A DNA stretch of 64,000 bases from Azorinus chamasolen (GCA_963576725.1 OY755246.1:72036371-72100370), one strand, 5' to 3'; positions 23,851-36,665 are shown, counted from the first letter of the stretch. Program-made: numbers and translations. The notes: a model not told the origin generated them from the sequence alone.

Positions 23851-24515
23851 GCACTTGATCGAAACAGACTATAGTTGTGTAATATAACATCATATCATAT
23901 ACATGGTGCGGCAACCGATTCGCCGATTGTTTCGTACCGGCATAAATTTCCGATATAAAACGCAGATCAACGCGAAATCTACTCAGCAGCCGGGAAGAAA
24001 AGAAATTTATCTCTGTAGAAACGGTAAGTTCTTGTTCATTAACGAACCTCTATCGAAACTAGTTGATGATATTTCAGGGAGAAATTGACGGAGTTGATTT
24101 ACCAGGACTTCCACTCCGTGTTAAATTTTGGTGACCTCCTCTGACCCCGAAAAAATGTTACGAGCAAGCTCCTTGCAGAGTTGTCGTTCGTTACTCTCAC
24201 ATACAGTAACCGGGTGTAAGAGAGTGAAACACTTGTGGAAAGACTATTGCACCGGAAATTCGAAAGGATCGGCTATTTAGTATCAATAACGTATTCATTT
24301 CTTAATGCAATAATACAAAACAAAATGCTTCGCCTATTTTCATCACCTATGATATGTTATTCATACTCTTAATCGATCAGTATATGCCATCTGTATTGCC
24401 CAATCAAGTAAACTTTCATTTCCCCAACGTTACAGAAATGACTGCTCAACGTACTAGTTGCTATAAATAAAATATGGTCTTTTTCAATCAAGTGCCAGTG
24501 CCGTTTTAATGCGGT
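23851..24515. other. no gene recognised
   Basis: Mostly unclassified. The motif 'TAACCGGGTGTAAGAGAGTG' (near 24208) recurs near 56238, marking another dispersed repeat of unknown type. A 61-codon ORF (23903-24088) shows no recognisable domain. Confidence 0.4.
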
Positions 24516-25470
24516 TTATAAACAAATGATTAAAATGGATAAGTTCGTAGATAACATCACCATAAAATTCTGGGTGAAAAATGTCTTGTTGCAGTAACGT
24601 CCGTAGCTTGCAATTATATTTATTAATGAGAGGTAAATTCGAAAATAAAATTTAGAAAACGTTTTCCGATGTTTGTGATATCTGTAACCTTGCTTAAGAA
24701 GTTTATTAGTTATAACGAAATTACGACTGTTATAATCTAGCAAAGAACATGCTTGTGCAAACCGAATAGGACGTAGAATGGGGCACCTCTCCATCTAGAA
24801 AAGGATAATTAACAAGTTTCCCTTTTATCGTATATTTTGGACGTAACTTTACCATTGTGATGGAAAGATTCAAATCTAAAACGGAAGCCATAATGTCAGA
24901 TTGATTCGCTTTGTTTAAAGACAGTTCTTTTGGGTAAATTGAAGAAATCATAGTTTCAAAATAAGCATTATCTAAATTCAAAATATCGTCTAAATACCTT
25001 GAAGTTTTTTTTATTTTAAAAGCACTAACAATATCGGCCTGTGTATCAGGTTTTAAGCTTAGCATAAAAGCCCTCTCATAGCAATACAAAAACAAGTCTG
25101 CAACAAGAGGGGCACAATTTGTACCCATGGGTATACCTAAAACTTGACGATATATGGTATCCACATAATGCACAAAAATGTTATCTAAAAGAAAGGTAAG
25201 AGATCTCCAAACATCAAGGCAAGTTCACAGTGTGTAATGTTCAACTTCTGAATTCGAAAAGAATGAACGTTGAACATTTCAAGCAAGGACTATTTTATTT
25301 CCTCTGGCAAAGGTATTTTCTATTAATTTAATCAGTTTATCCTTTATAAAATGATGAGGTAGATTAGTATAGAGTGTAGAGAAATCATAAGAGCTCAGTG
25401 AAGAAATGTTATACTGTTCAAGTTTAGTTAAAACATCTTTTGATTTTTTATGGACCAAAAAGCATTACTA
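24516..25470 (-). pseudogene. Penelope-like retroelement RT fragment, copy 1
   Basis: On the minus strand successive frames encode YDFSTLYTNLPHHFI (RT motif A with its aspartate, near 25395), then GIPMGTNCAPLVADLFLYCY (near 25115), SRYLDDILNLDN (catalytic DD, near 24985) and SIYPKELSLNKANQSD. The thumb-like end follows with LLKQGYRYHKHRKTFSKFY and FYGDVIY. At least two frameshifts and a gap near 25200-25290 break it. No GIY-YIG endonuclease follows the RT. The motif style fits Penelope-like elements; the N-terminal-endonuclease Naiad clade would explain the missing C-terminal domain, but that is inference. It lies inside the split DIRS element. Confidence 0.8.
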
Positions 25471-25736
25471 TCTAAGTCAAGTCTCAAATTATAACTTATA
25501 AACGGTTTTTCTTACAGCTATCACGACGTTTCGCAAAGCGGGATACCTCCAAGCACTGAGAATTGGCGAAGGAGCCGTGTCAGTACAAGCTAATTGGATA
25601 ACATTTATAAGGCACGGTTTAAGTATACAGGACAGGCCAAATAAAAAGTAAAAACAAGTGAATTACCTAGTTATAGTATACTTTCAGTCTGAATGACCGC
25701 TCAGCCGACTGTACATTTACTCCCCTGATCATTGAG

Positions 25737-25958
25737 TCATTCGCATACAATATTGAGCATTGCTAACATATGGCGCAACCATGCAGCCGCAGTACCGGCT
25801 AGTGACCCACACAGGTACCCATTTATCCCCTGGATGGAGAGGAGATGCGGGTGGGAGACACTGAAAAGCGTCTTTGAAATTTCCGGGAGGGACCGGGATT
25901 TGAACCCCGGACCTCCGGACTGATAGTCAAGCGCGTTACCACTAGACCACAGCACACC
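25737..25958 (-). mobile_element. tRNA-derived SINE
   Basis: The minus strand starts with a tRNA-like head (25884-25958): A-box TGGTCTAGTGG, B-box GGGGTTCAAATCCCGG. A body with 'AATGGGTACCTGTGTGGG' and 'GCGGCTGCATGG' follows and ends near TTGTATGCG. Head spacing equals that of a tRNA, but the anticodon stem does not pair, so this is a SINE and not a tRNA gene. It abuts the DIRS recombinase fragment that starts at about 25970. Confidence 0.85.
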
Positions 25959-25983
25959 ATCAAATCATGTCGCAGGAAAGATA

Positions 25984-26306
25984 TTGGTTCAAGCATTCAA
26001 GGAGAACAAACTTCTGGATCCCAAAAGAGCTTTGTATTGGTATCTTAAGAGAACAAACCATTACAGAAATGATATAGATGCAATTAACAGTCCAAATAGG
26101 AAAGTGTCGAAGCTGATAATTAGCAAGTGGATTGTTAAGGTTATTCAGTTAGCATATAATGACAAAATTAAGAAAGTGAAAGCACACTCTACAAGGTCAT
26201 TAGGACCTTCCGGGGATCGTTTCAAATGAGCGTCAATGCAGTCAGTGTTGGAATCAGCTGGTTGGTCGAAGGAGATTTCGAAGATTTTGAAGGATTTCTG
26301 ACCGTT
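25984..26306 (+). pseudogene. DIRS tyrosine recombinase, catalytic C-terminal part
   Basis: The open frame to 26229 encodes LLDPKRALYWYLKRTNHYR, then LIISKWIVKVIQLAY and KAHSTRSLGPS. HSTRS contains the His and second Arg of the tyrosine-recombinase active site. After the stop at 26227-26229 the same frame continues with ASMQSVLESAGWSKEIS, the segment that normally precedes the catalytic tyrosine; the tyrosine position is degenerate here. It is the missing end of the recombinase begun at 22865. About 100 residues around the first catalytic Arg were not found between the two parts. Confidence 0.78.
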
Positions 26307-27399
26307 ATTTGTGTAAACGGTATTACATGACTAATTGTGGGATATCATGACACTTAAGGTATAAGAATGTACATGATATATTGTTCAATGAAGAAGGGAG
26401 AACGTTTTACTTGTATATAGATGTATTTCTGAACAGTGTAAATTGACAAAATACACAAAGATCACGTCTACAACTGTAAGGTATGTATTGCTTATTTATC
26501 ATCCTTATGTATATTTCATCAGGCAAGTATAAATCATGCATAACTCTCACGATGAAATTATTCAATTTTGAAGAAAATTCGAATTTTATGTATGGATATA
26601 CTTGCCTGCCACCTCCCGGTGTGTTTTTCGGTGTTATTTTATACGCCGAAATAAAACTGGGGTATTGGGGTTAACAGGTGGTTATATAAAGCGAGATAAT
26701 CACGTTATACTAGTTAGGTCACGTGGGGTAATTTTTAGCGGATTGTTGATGTTTAAGGAGAGATAATATCCTTATGTATATTTCATCAGGCAAGAATAAA
26801 TCCATAATCCATTCATAAAATTCTAATTTTATTCAAAACTGAATAAGTTGATTTTCCGACGAAGGATTCTATGCTAATTAAGCCCCGCCCTTTATAGATC
26901 GAACTGAAACGGTTGTAATATTAGCGTACTGACTCGAGTGCGAAAGTCTCTTCGGTACCGTCGAAGGACCGGTCATTTTTATCAGTAGAAATATTGCATA
27001 AGCAAAGACACATGTATTATACAATAAAATAAATCGGTCCATCTCGCAAAGAGTATTCGTGTCAACAAAAACATGACTTTCATGTCCATTTATACAATTA
27101 CTGTTTTACACATCACGTCTAGTTATCTTTTGGCCGCATAATGTGTTCTCGTTATACAATGAGCCGCAGTATTAAACACTTTATTAGCCCAGACCTTAGG
27201 AGAAGTAATTATTCTAAACATTTTCATTTCTATAATACAACCATTTCACATGGAAAAATATGTCGACCTGTTTACAAGTATATAAAATTGTACATGTATA
27301 ATACCATACATATTACCAGTTTTAGCTCGACTACTTGAAGAATAGTGGAGCATTCCTACTCGCTCCGACGTCGGCATTAAGGTTTATGTTAAATGAAAA
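26307..27399. other. no gene recognised
   Basis: The phrase 'ATCCTTATGTATATTTCATC' occurs twice (near 26502 and 26769), so part is a duplicated repeat. The remainder is unclassified; no reliable ORF. Confidence 0.4.
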
Positions 27400-28060
<661 letters not shown>

Positions 28061-28139
28061 ATCTGAGTTTAAGAGTATACCATCATAGAGTACTACCCTG
28101 GGCCTGTCATCGCACAAGCAAAGATGTCCACTTTTTGCC

Positions 28140-28555
28140 TTTCACCTTTGGAATAAAGCTTTGAAACTTGGAACACTTGTTCACCATCACAAGCGTCATC
28201 AGTAGGCAAGAGGACATACCTCTGTCAAGCATTTTGACAGAATTATGGCCCTTTTTAACTTAGAATTTTTGGTTAAGGTTTTTGTTAAAGTCCACTTATT
28301 TACATAACCCTTTGAGACAAATCTTTGAAACTTGGAACTCTTGTTTACTATCACAAGCTTCATCTCTAGGCAAGAGTACATAACTATGTCAAGCGTTTTG
28401 ACAGAGTTATAACCCCTTTTACTGATAATTCTTAGTTAAGGTTTTTGTTAAATTCCACTTATTTACATAACCCTATGAATAAAGCTGTGAAACTTGGAAC
28501 ACTTGTTCACCATCACAAGTTATATCTGTAGGCAAGAGTTCATAATTTTATAAAT
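28140..28555. repeat. pearl-like core repeats, left part
   Basis: Two and a half tandem units of about 165 bp, each with 'TTTGAAACTTGGAAC', 'TTGTTCACCATCACAAG', 'AGGCAAGAG' and 'TTTTGACAGA'. The series breaks off near 28555 and resumes at 29967, so it was split by the insertion of repeat R copy 4 and a Penelope-like element. Confidence 0.7.
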
Positions 28556-28559
28556 ATGG

Positions 28560-29170
28560 AAAAATAGTCAAACAGGGAGAGCCATACACGGAATGACACC
28601 GCATCAAACACCATCTAACGAGAAACGGTAAAGCCACAAGACAAAACATAACAGGACGCATATCAAGACGAAACACATTAAACATTAAGCATATTAAAAA
28701 ACAAAATTGACCGTAGGCTGAAAGCAGGAGTGCCGCCTTGGAACGGCCAGCAGCCAAAAGCAATAAAAAAGGGCTACTGGGGGACTTGAACCTGGTTTAT
28801 GGGTACCCAACCTCGTCCTTATCCCACTTTCACCAAAGTCAAAATGTAAATAAAATTCCCCCTCCAGACAACACCACAACATGCGTAACGATGTATGCCA
28901 AAATGAAAATGATTTGAAAATGAACGCTATTAGAAGTAAACAAGCGACGTCATCATGTAAATGACGTCATAATTTAAAAGTACGGGAAAACTATTTGAAA
29001 CACTTCTACTGCGACATTTAAAAGATCAATCGCAAGAAAATACAATTACCAGTGGATATTAATCATACACAACTGTTTTGTTTGAAAAAGAATAAACTTG
29101 ACATCGTAGGCATGTACTCGATGACTATTCAGGTCAGAGCAGCTGTGGAGTAGTCATTTGGGGTACGACA
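28560..29170 (-). repeat. dispersed repeat R, copy 4 (diverged)
   Basis: Inverted, more diverged copy. Landmarks are 'GTCAAACAGGGAGAGCC', 'TGCCGCCTTGGAACGGCCAG' and 'GGGGTACGACAGAACT'. Its minus strand has the clearest pol III B-box of the family, GGTTCAAGTCC (near 28786-28796). It lacks a (CA)n tract. Confidence 0.65.
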
Positions 29171-29241
29171 GAACTAGCAAAATACAAATATCTAATTTCC
29201 TCCCTCCGTAAACGGGTTTCAGAGGGAATCTTCATAGAGTA

Positions 29242-29966
29242 TTAAGCCTTTTCCGTCGTCGCACAAGTAAAGAGGAAAGCATAATGACCAACTGTAAAGG
29301 GGTCGACCACCAAGCATGTAGTGTGCTGCAATATAGAGGGGTCATATCCCTTTTTAATGAATTGTTTTATACGTTTGACAAACAAAGTATCAAAATAAGT
29401 ATGTCCAATAATTTTTCGAAGTTTGTAAATGACATCACCGTAAAACTCCGGATGTGAAATACCTAACTTTAGAAAAGTACGTAAATTACAATTGTATTTG
29501 CTGATGAGTAGAATATTACGGTGGTAAAATTTTGAAAATGTTTTACGAAGTTTGTCATATCTGTAGCCCTGTTTTAGTAGTTTTTCAGTTATAATAAGGT
29601 TACGATTGTTAAAATCATCAACAGAGGAACAAGCTCTAGTAAAACGAATAAGCTGAGAAATGTATACACCGTAACATGTAGCTCGGGGAACATCCCCATC
29701 CAAATGAGGATAGTTAACTATTTTAAAATTAAAATCATCCCTTTTGTCATAAATTCCAGAAGAAATTGTTCCATTGTTTATAGATAAATTTAAATCTAAA
29801 AAGGCTGCAGATATGTCAGAACTATTTGCTTTATTAAGCTTGAGCTCCCTAGGGTAAATTGAGGTTATCATAGAATCAAAGTATGGGTTATCAATATTAA
29901 AAATGTCGTCTAAATAACGTGCTGTATTGTTAAAGGCATTGATGACATCCGCCTGTGAATCGCTGT
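29242..29966 (-). pseudogene. Penelope-like retroelement RT fragment, copy 2 (5'-truncated)
   Basis: The frame is open from about 29966 down to 29242. It encodes ARYLDDIFNIDNPYFDSM (catalytic DD), SIYPRELKLNKANSSD, LYDKRDDFN-type spacing (YDKRDDFNFKIVNYPH here), YISQLIRFTRACSSVDD, LLKQGYRYDKLRKTFSKFY and the tail GHYAFLFTCATTEKA. It is about 242 residues without a frameshift, better preserved than copy 1. Everything upstream of the YLDD motif is lost; the break at about 29966 joins directly to a pearl-like core unit, which fits target-primed 5' truncation. No GIY-YIG domain follows the RT. Confidence 0.82.
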
Positions 29967-30190
29967 TAAAGCATTTTGACAGAATGTTTGGCCTTTTTTA
30001 ATTGAGAATTCTTGGTTAAGATTTTTGTTAAAATCCACCGATTTGCATAACCCTTTGAGATAAAGCTTTGAAGCTTATCCACGTCACACGTTTCATCTGT
30101 AGGCAAAAGAACATAACTCTGTCAAGCATTTTAACAAAAGTTATTGCCCTTTTAACTTAGGTTTTTCTTTTCATTAAAGATTTCAAAGAG
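29967..30190. repeat. pearl-like core repeats, right part
   Basis: Continuation of the series at 28140-28555 ('AAAGCATTTTGACAGAATG', then 'CATAACCCTTTGAGATAAAG'). A 27-bp tandem duplication around 'TCTAGTATCATTGGACACCA' follows at about 30245-30297. Confidence 0.65.
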
Positions 30191-31470
30191 AACCAACATC
30201 TTGAATGCTATTAAATATAGTTTACTGAGACTTTGTTTACTTGCTTCTAGTATCATTGGACACCATTTTACTTCTAGTATCATTGGACACCATTTTAGTC
30301 CACTATCAAGCGTTTTTACACTAATAATACTGAGAAGTGTCTAGCGCGCTGTGACGGTGTCCTGTGACAGCTATTGTTACACTCATAAACTAAAAGTGTC
30401 AACCATATTCCTGATAAATCAGGCCTGCTACCAGTGAAATTCCATCAACAGCATTCCATATAGATGCGAGGCTTCAGCCTCGCGCCAATAAATCAGACTG
30501 CTTGCTGTATAAAGACTGGGGAAAAGTTGGGTCCTGTACTATTTCCCACATGTATGAATATACCTGATCAATTTGATACTGTTGCATATGCTTGAAAGCG
30601 GAATTGAGTCTAATTATAGCATATTTTGCTCATTATTTACAATATTTAGGTATATCGAATATCCTAATATCAGTTATCTTATTTGTTGGCACAATGTGCT
30701 GTCTTTTAACTCGGTTCACAGTAAAAGTAAATTATATTACCAGGCCCTGGATAAGTTCTGTTGAATTCGATGTTGAGCATCTCAGGTTAGCGACCATATA
30801 ACATGCATACATGACAAGACACGTGGTGGCCGAGACAAAGACAACGAGTTTTCTCTTTAGGCTGCACATTCTCTGCAAGGCCATTGCATAACTCTCACGA
30901 TGGTTTCTGCTGTGTCAATTTCGTTTGTTCTGAAATGAGATGAACCTAGGAATGACTTTCACGTCATATGGTTTCCAAAAGTATGGATAAATTCAACGTA
31001 CAGTTTTTAGGACAATGGAAACAAGAAGTTAATCGCCTTTCATTCACTCAATTAATTATGCATTTTGAAGTAACATTTAGATGTATTCTATACATACTGA
31101 ACATAATAAAAAACTTCAGGAAAGTTTGCTAGAACATAGCAGAAAAACAATCAGGAGAACCATTGTTATATATGCGTTTAACGAGTGTTCCATTATGCAT
31201 CATTTTGTGTAAACAGAAATGGGGGATATTTGGGCCAAAATGAAGCGGGTTTCAAAACAAAACTCTTAGAAACTGTTATGACTATCCCCAAATTTCTTTG
31301 TTCCCTTGTCTTCTGATTCGCAACTAATCTAAAGTGAGTGGGATAATGGCGTCATAAATTTACACTGTAGACGATTAAATTACTTTGGTGTACTCAAGTG
31401 TATCGCAGTTGATAACATTATATTTACATTCGCCCTGCAACGTCCTTATATAACCTTATTCTAAAAAGAA
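30191..31470. other. no gene recognised
   Basis: Unclassified AT-rich sequence. A small hairpin 'GCGAGGCTTCAGCCTCGC' lies at 30468-30485. Two overlapping ORFs near 30573-30801 are short and unconvincing. Confidence 0.4.
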
Positions 31471-31715
31471 AGTTGCATAACCTCATGAACACCGGAAGCA
31501 CGTCATTCATTTCTTAAATATAAGAAATACAATGGAATATAAATATAAGAAATGAATGACGTGCTCCCGGTGTTCATGAGTTATGCAACGCATAGCTTTA
31601 CGAGCAAAGATTCACGTGAAGCCCTTCGGGCTTCACTAACTTTGCTCGTAAAGCTATGCGTTGCATAACCCCATGAACACCGGAAGCACGTCATTCATTT
31701 CTTAAATAATATTCC
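31471..31715. repeat. triple-unit palindrome: plus, minus and plus copies of one sequence
   Basis: A sequence with 'CATGAACACCGGAAGCACGT' and 'CATTCATTTCTTAAAT' occurs three times: forward (31471-31522), inverted (31533-31625) and forward (31627-31715). The last two form an almost perfect palindrome of about 90 bases per arm, centred on GTGAAGCCCTTCGGGCTTCAC trimmed to 'GAAGCCCTTCGGGCTTC'. The first copy lacks the inner half of the arm. It abuts the 5' side of the LINE. Confidence 0.85.
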
Positions 31716-34700
31716 ACAGCACGAACTTTGTTTGCGAAATGCTTTTGTGGACCATGTGCTATTTATATACTGTTGCATTGCGCCGAGTGTTGGCTGCATT
31801 TATCTAGCTCTTACGATATTGACTATTTACTGCATAACTACTACTTTCAGAAACTCGAGTTTTGTCATGTATGTACATAAACAGACTGTGATTAGAATTG
31901 TATGTTTTTTATCAGCTTTTTTATTGTATTTTGTTGGAAATTTGCATTTTAAAATCACTTTGGAAATTTTATTTGAAGTAACGCCTCAGTGCATTTTGTT
32001 TTCACTAGCCATGAGTGACCAAGATTCAAGGATTACATACGACAGGTGTGATCTTTATACAATAGGCAAATCAACAGCGGACAAGCCTAATCCATTCTTA
32101 TTGTCAACGCTTAAACAGTTTGGCATACTACAATACAGACATAACAAAAGAGGTAGTCGAGGCGGGCATGCTCGAGAGCGACGCATTTGGGACACCAATC
32201 AAGGAATTAATGTTAACAACTTGCGAAACTTGCCTGAAGCTAATGACTACGTCGACCATAACAACTACAACAACACTTCAGAATTCCACACCGACATTAG
32301 AAATTTTAGCAATCTTTTATATCCGAAGACCTGCAACAAATTGAACAGGGTAAACGAAAAAGTCACTTGTCTAACTCTAAATTGCCGATCAGTAGTCAAA
32401 AAAGATACAATTATAGGCCAGTTATTAAGGGAAGAAAAAATTGATTTTGCACTTCTTACGGAAACATGGTTCTCTGACGACAAGCAACATCAGTATGAAA
32501 CGTCCGACCTAAATCAAAATGGTTACAGTGTCAGTGTCACCAATAGGAAAAATAGAATAGGCGGTGGCATTGCTTTGACATATAAAACAAACATTAACGT
32601 ACATAAACTTTCCACCGGAACGAACAAAAGCTTCGAGTTTGGACTGTGGCGACTTATTCTTAAAAAACATAACTTTACATGTAGTAGGAATCTACAGACC
32701 TCCTTCACTTAGTACATATTCTCAATTTGTAACGGACTTTTTGCAACATATGGAAGGCATTATACCTACATATTCAAACTTAATGGTTATGGGAGATTTT
32801 AACCTACATCTCAAAGAGGACAACAATGCAATATTGGATTTCAAAAATTCGATTCAGGCAATGGGTCTTGTGCAGCATGTAAATTTTAGTACTCACACTG
32901 GTGGAAATAGCCTTGACCTAGTTATTACTGAGGAAGTAAATGGTGTCGATGTAGTCTCCTGTCAGCCTGGTCCCTTCTTATCAGATCATTGTGTAGTCAA
33001 AGTCGTCACGAATATTAAGAAAGAGAACATTACAAGTAAAGCAGTTACCTTTAGAGATTTCAAAAACATGGACAAGTCTGCATTTACGAACAGTTTATCT
33101 GAAATTTCAATTGATTCTGAAAATGTTGACATTCGCGTAGAAAAGTTTGAAACAGAGATTAAAGACGTTTTAGACACACATGCTCCCTTCAAAGAGAAAA
33201 CCAAAATTTGCCGTGCACCTAAACCATGGTTTACAAATGAAATACTCCAGCTAAAGCGAAAGTTGCGCAAATCTGAGCGTCTTTGGAAAAAACACAAGGA
33301 GCCCGAACAGTTTGAAACCTTTAAAGCAGCAAGGAATGAATACAGTTGTCAATTAAAAAAGGAAAAAAGAAAATCTTTGAGTGAAAAAGTCATTGATTGT
33401 AAGGGTGACTCTAAAAAGTTGTATCAATTTGTATCTGATTTGACAGGAACTAAATCCGAAAATCCACTGCCTCCTAGCGAAAGTGAGATTACCCTCAGTG
33501 AAGACTTTGCCGACTATTTCATGAACAAGATATGGAACATTCGAGATTCTTTGAATTCTTTTAAAAACTTTGAGCCCATTCAGAAAGATGTTGTACAGTT
33601 TACTGAATTTGAAGAACTGAGTCAAGAAGAAATTAGAAAATTGATAAACGAGCTCAAGACAAAGTCATGTGAATTAGATATTCTGCCTACAAAGATTCTG
33701 AAATTGTTTTTAGATGAACTATTACCTGTTATCACAAAGTTAGTTAACACTTCATTGAAACATGGTGTTTTCCCATCGAAATGGAAGCAAGCCATAATAA
33801 GACCGTTGCTGAAGAAAGTAGGATTGGAACTAGAACTGTCAAATTACAGACCCGTAAGCAATCTTTCCTTTCTGTCAAAACTTATTGAGAAAGCTGCATT
33901 GTTTAGACTTAACATCCACGTAACTGACCATGACCTTCTGCCCAAAAATCAATCGGCTTACAGACGATTTCACTCTTGCGAATCTGCCTTATTGAGACTT
34001 GTTCATGACCTACTTGAGGCTATGGAGAACCAAGAAGTAACTGCCCTTATTGCCATTGATCTTAGTGCTGCCTTTGATACTGTTGACCATGATATTCTTC
34101 TCGATGTTCTCAAGAGTCAATATGGAGTTTGTAATAATGCTCTGAAATGGTTGGACTCCTACTTACGACCAAGAAGCTGTCGCGTGAATGTAAATTCGTC
34201 ACAATCACAACCTCGTTTGTTGGAGTGCAGTGTTCCACAGGGCAGTTGCCTGGGTCCTTGGCTCTACCTTGCATACGCAGGAACCTTGTTCGATGTTATT
34301 CCTCCATCTGTCTCAGTATACGGTTTCGTTGATGACCATATTGCAAGTAAACGCTTTAAACCTACCCCCAGTAGTGAAAGACAAACTGTTCAAAACCTTG
34401 AAGAATGTGCCATAACGATCAATAACTGGATGAACGAAAACAAACTTAAAATGAACGCAGCAAAAACTGAATTCATCATTTTTGGAAATAAGCAACAGCT
34501 AAACAAATGTACTACACATTCAATTGATATCGCAGGAGATGTTGTTGAATCGGAAACGTGTATTAGATACCTAGGTGCTTTTCTCGATGAATCATTAACC
34601 TTCAAAGAACACGTGAAAAGAAAGTGTCGCGTTGCCATGTTGAACTACTATAGAATAAAATGTATTAGGAAATACTTGACAAAAGAATCTGCCGAAATTT

Positions 34701-35448
34701 TAGTTCTTTCACTAGTGATCTCTCATTTAGATTATTGCAATGTCATTCTATACGGAATTGCACAGTGTGATATAGATAAACTACAACGAATCCAAAATAT
34801 GTGCGCTAAACTCGTTTTGAATAGGAAATGGTCATACAGCTCCAAACAATCTCTTAAAGACTTACATTGGTTACCTATCAAAGCTAGGATCACTTTTAAG
34901 ATATTGACATACATGTACAATTGCTCTCTCAACCATGCTCCCGTTTATCTGACAGAACTTCTCGTAAAGCCAGCACCAACACGCTGTCTGAGATCGGCAG
35001 ACAAAGCCCAAGAGATGTATGCTGTGCCTTTCAACAAGAGAAAGAAGTTTTGGGACAGCAGGTCCCAGACTTTGGAACGGGCTTCCTAGCGAGATTAAAC
35101 GAGCAGAAAATGTTGAATCTTTTAAAAGAAAGTTGAAAACACATTATTTCAGACACTTTAACTCACTTTTTAATATTTCGTAGAAACTGTCCGCGTGTTT
35201 TAGATGTATAAAGTACTTTACATAAAGTCTGGGTTTTAGTATATTATAACATTTTTTTTTAACTATCGTTTTATGGATATTAGTTTTTATGCTTTCTTAA
35301 ATGTATATTCGTGTATTGTATATCCTCTATCGATTTTTATTTGTCTCTGATTTTATTTATGTCAATGTACAACGCCATTGAATGCATTATTTGCAAAAAT
35401 AGGCGTTTAACCAAGTGATTCAGTTTCAGTTTCAGTTTCAGTTTCAGT
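31716..35448 (+). mobile_element. CR1/L2-type LINE copy
   Basis: Non-LTR retrotransposon with endonuclease and reverse transcriptase (next entry), a short 3' untranslated region (35184-35418) and a terminal run of five TTTCAG repeats (35419-35448). Short tandem 3' repeats are typical of CR1/L2 elements. The 5' edge is approximate. No ORF1 was found, so the copy is probably 5'-truncated. Confidence 0.8.
32011..35183 (+). pseudogene. LINE ORF2: endonuclease and reverse transcriptase, two frameshifts
   Basis: The likely start is ATG at 32011 (MSDQDSRITYDRC); the open frame begins further upstream but shows no domain there. The APE-type endonuclease has LNCRSVVKK, ALLTETW, GGGIAL, then YRPPS, MGDFNLHL, LDLVIT and LSDHCVV. 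The reverse transcriptase has NYRPVSNLSFLSKLIEK, QSAYRRFHSCESALL, DLSAAFDTVDHDIL (motif A), VPQGSCLGPWLY (motif B) and YGFVDDH (catalytic motif, near 34325). Thumb and tail show LHWLPIKARITFKIL. One extra A in a run near 32665 shifts the frame inside the endonuclease. A second shift near 35050 moves the tail LWNGLPSEIKRAENVESFKR out of frame; it then runs to a stop at 35181. Otherwise it is open for about 1,050 codons, so the copy is fairly young. Confidence 0.9.
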
Positions 35449-36141
35449 ATATATTTCGAGGCACTTTGTTGGTACAGATAAACAAACAAGGCCTGGCAGT
35501 TACGTCAATACAATAACAAAACTAAAAACAGACAGGGATTCCTCAATATATGTTGTGCAAGGGATAATTAATGAATAAGACAAACATTACTCCAGGGGAT
35601 TTCCGATTCCGTGGCCTAAAGGATGTGGGTGCAGCTTTGCATGCGCGCTTCTCGAGTTTGAAACTCCTCGGCGTTTATACTTTTATTCGTTTGTTTTTGT
35701 TTGGTTTTGTTTTTTAATAAAAGTTGAAATAGTTTCTCTATGCTTTATGATTGCTTGCTTATATCGAGAAAAAAAACTTCGGACATATTTGTTGTTGAGG
35801 GGGAAAATTGATTTACGTGGATTTCGAACCAGGTACATTTTGATGAGAACGCCTTTATCCACTCGGCTACGGACTCCACAAGCATGTCATCATAATCAAA
35901 TAGTCACAGTCTGCTCTTTTAAGAGAAATGAATATTCAATTACCTAGTTATATACAGACGACGAGTTCAGTGAACGGTAGTTATAGCATGTTAGGGGTCA
36001 AAGATGGTTCCTGTTTCAAACCAGCCACCCGTTGTTGGTCCCAAGCAGTGGCCGTATTGTCGCTGTGCCAAAAGCTGGTTTCTTTTGATCTTTTTAGCGT
36101 TGGCGCCCACTGCTTCCCAATACTCGTGATCAGGTTGGTGC
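35449..36141. other. no gene recognised; one tRNA-like segment
   Basis: Mixed repeat-derived sequence. It contains the target of the following transposon. An ORF at 35928-36182 runs into that transposon and is chance. Confidence 0.4.
35812..35880 (-). repeat. tRNA-like SINE head or tRNA pseudogene
   Basis: The minus strand has A-box TAGCCGAGTGG (as in Leu/Ser tRNAs) and B-box GGTTCGAAATCC. The region between does not fold into an anticodon arm with a long variable loop, so it is likely a derivative and not a working tRNA. Confidence 0.5.
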
Positions 36142-36549
36142 CAGATCACCGTCTATCAACAACTCCGGAAATAGCTAGGTAAAACTACTAAGTGAAGCGA
36201 AAGTTAATTGACTGTGAATTAGTAATTCGATATATTTATATAGATTATGACATATTCTAGCATTGCAATGTTTGAAAATTACTGGTAGATAGATCAACCA
36301 ATGATTACATGGTTTCAGATCAATTCAAATTCACGTATGTAAATCATTTTGGGTGCATTATTCTCGGATTAGTACAAGCGAGGTAGCAGCGAAGAGGTCA
36401 AAAACGTGTTCGCAATCGCTTTTCTAATCATCCGACACACGATTTCACACATTCCTTGTCATCACACAGCCAATACGCTCTTATGCCAGCGTTGATTGCA
36501 GAATACGATCGAAATTGGCTTTGAATTTGATAAAAGAAAAACAAGGTGT

Positions 36550-36665
36550 GTGTACGGCGAATAGATAAATGTGGTATGAACGCTGTACGGCGAATAGCTT
36601 CCGATGTGTACGGCGAATAGTAATATATTTTACTGTTATGAAGACTACTCGGCAAATAGCTTGCG
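36550..36665. repeat. left subterminal TACGGCGAATAG cluster
   Basis: Three exact copies of TACGGCGAATAG (near 36553, 36587 and 36609), followed by a diverged copy CTCGGCAAATAG. They begin about 405 bases inside the left end of the transposon. The layout suggests transposase-binding subterminal repeats. Confidence 0.7.

Noticed and set aside
25884..25958. Functional tRNA gene
   Set aside because: Box A and B are good but the anticodon stem does not pair, and a SINE body follows.
32639..32712. Programmed frameshifting in the LINE
   Set aside because: The shift is equivalent to one extra A in a homopolymer and there is no supporting pseudoknot; a mutation or read error is simpler.
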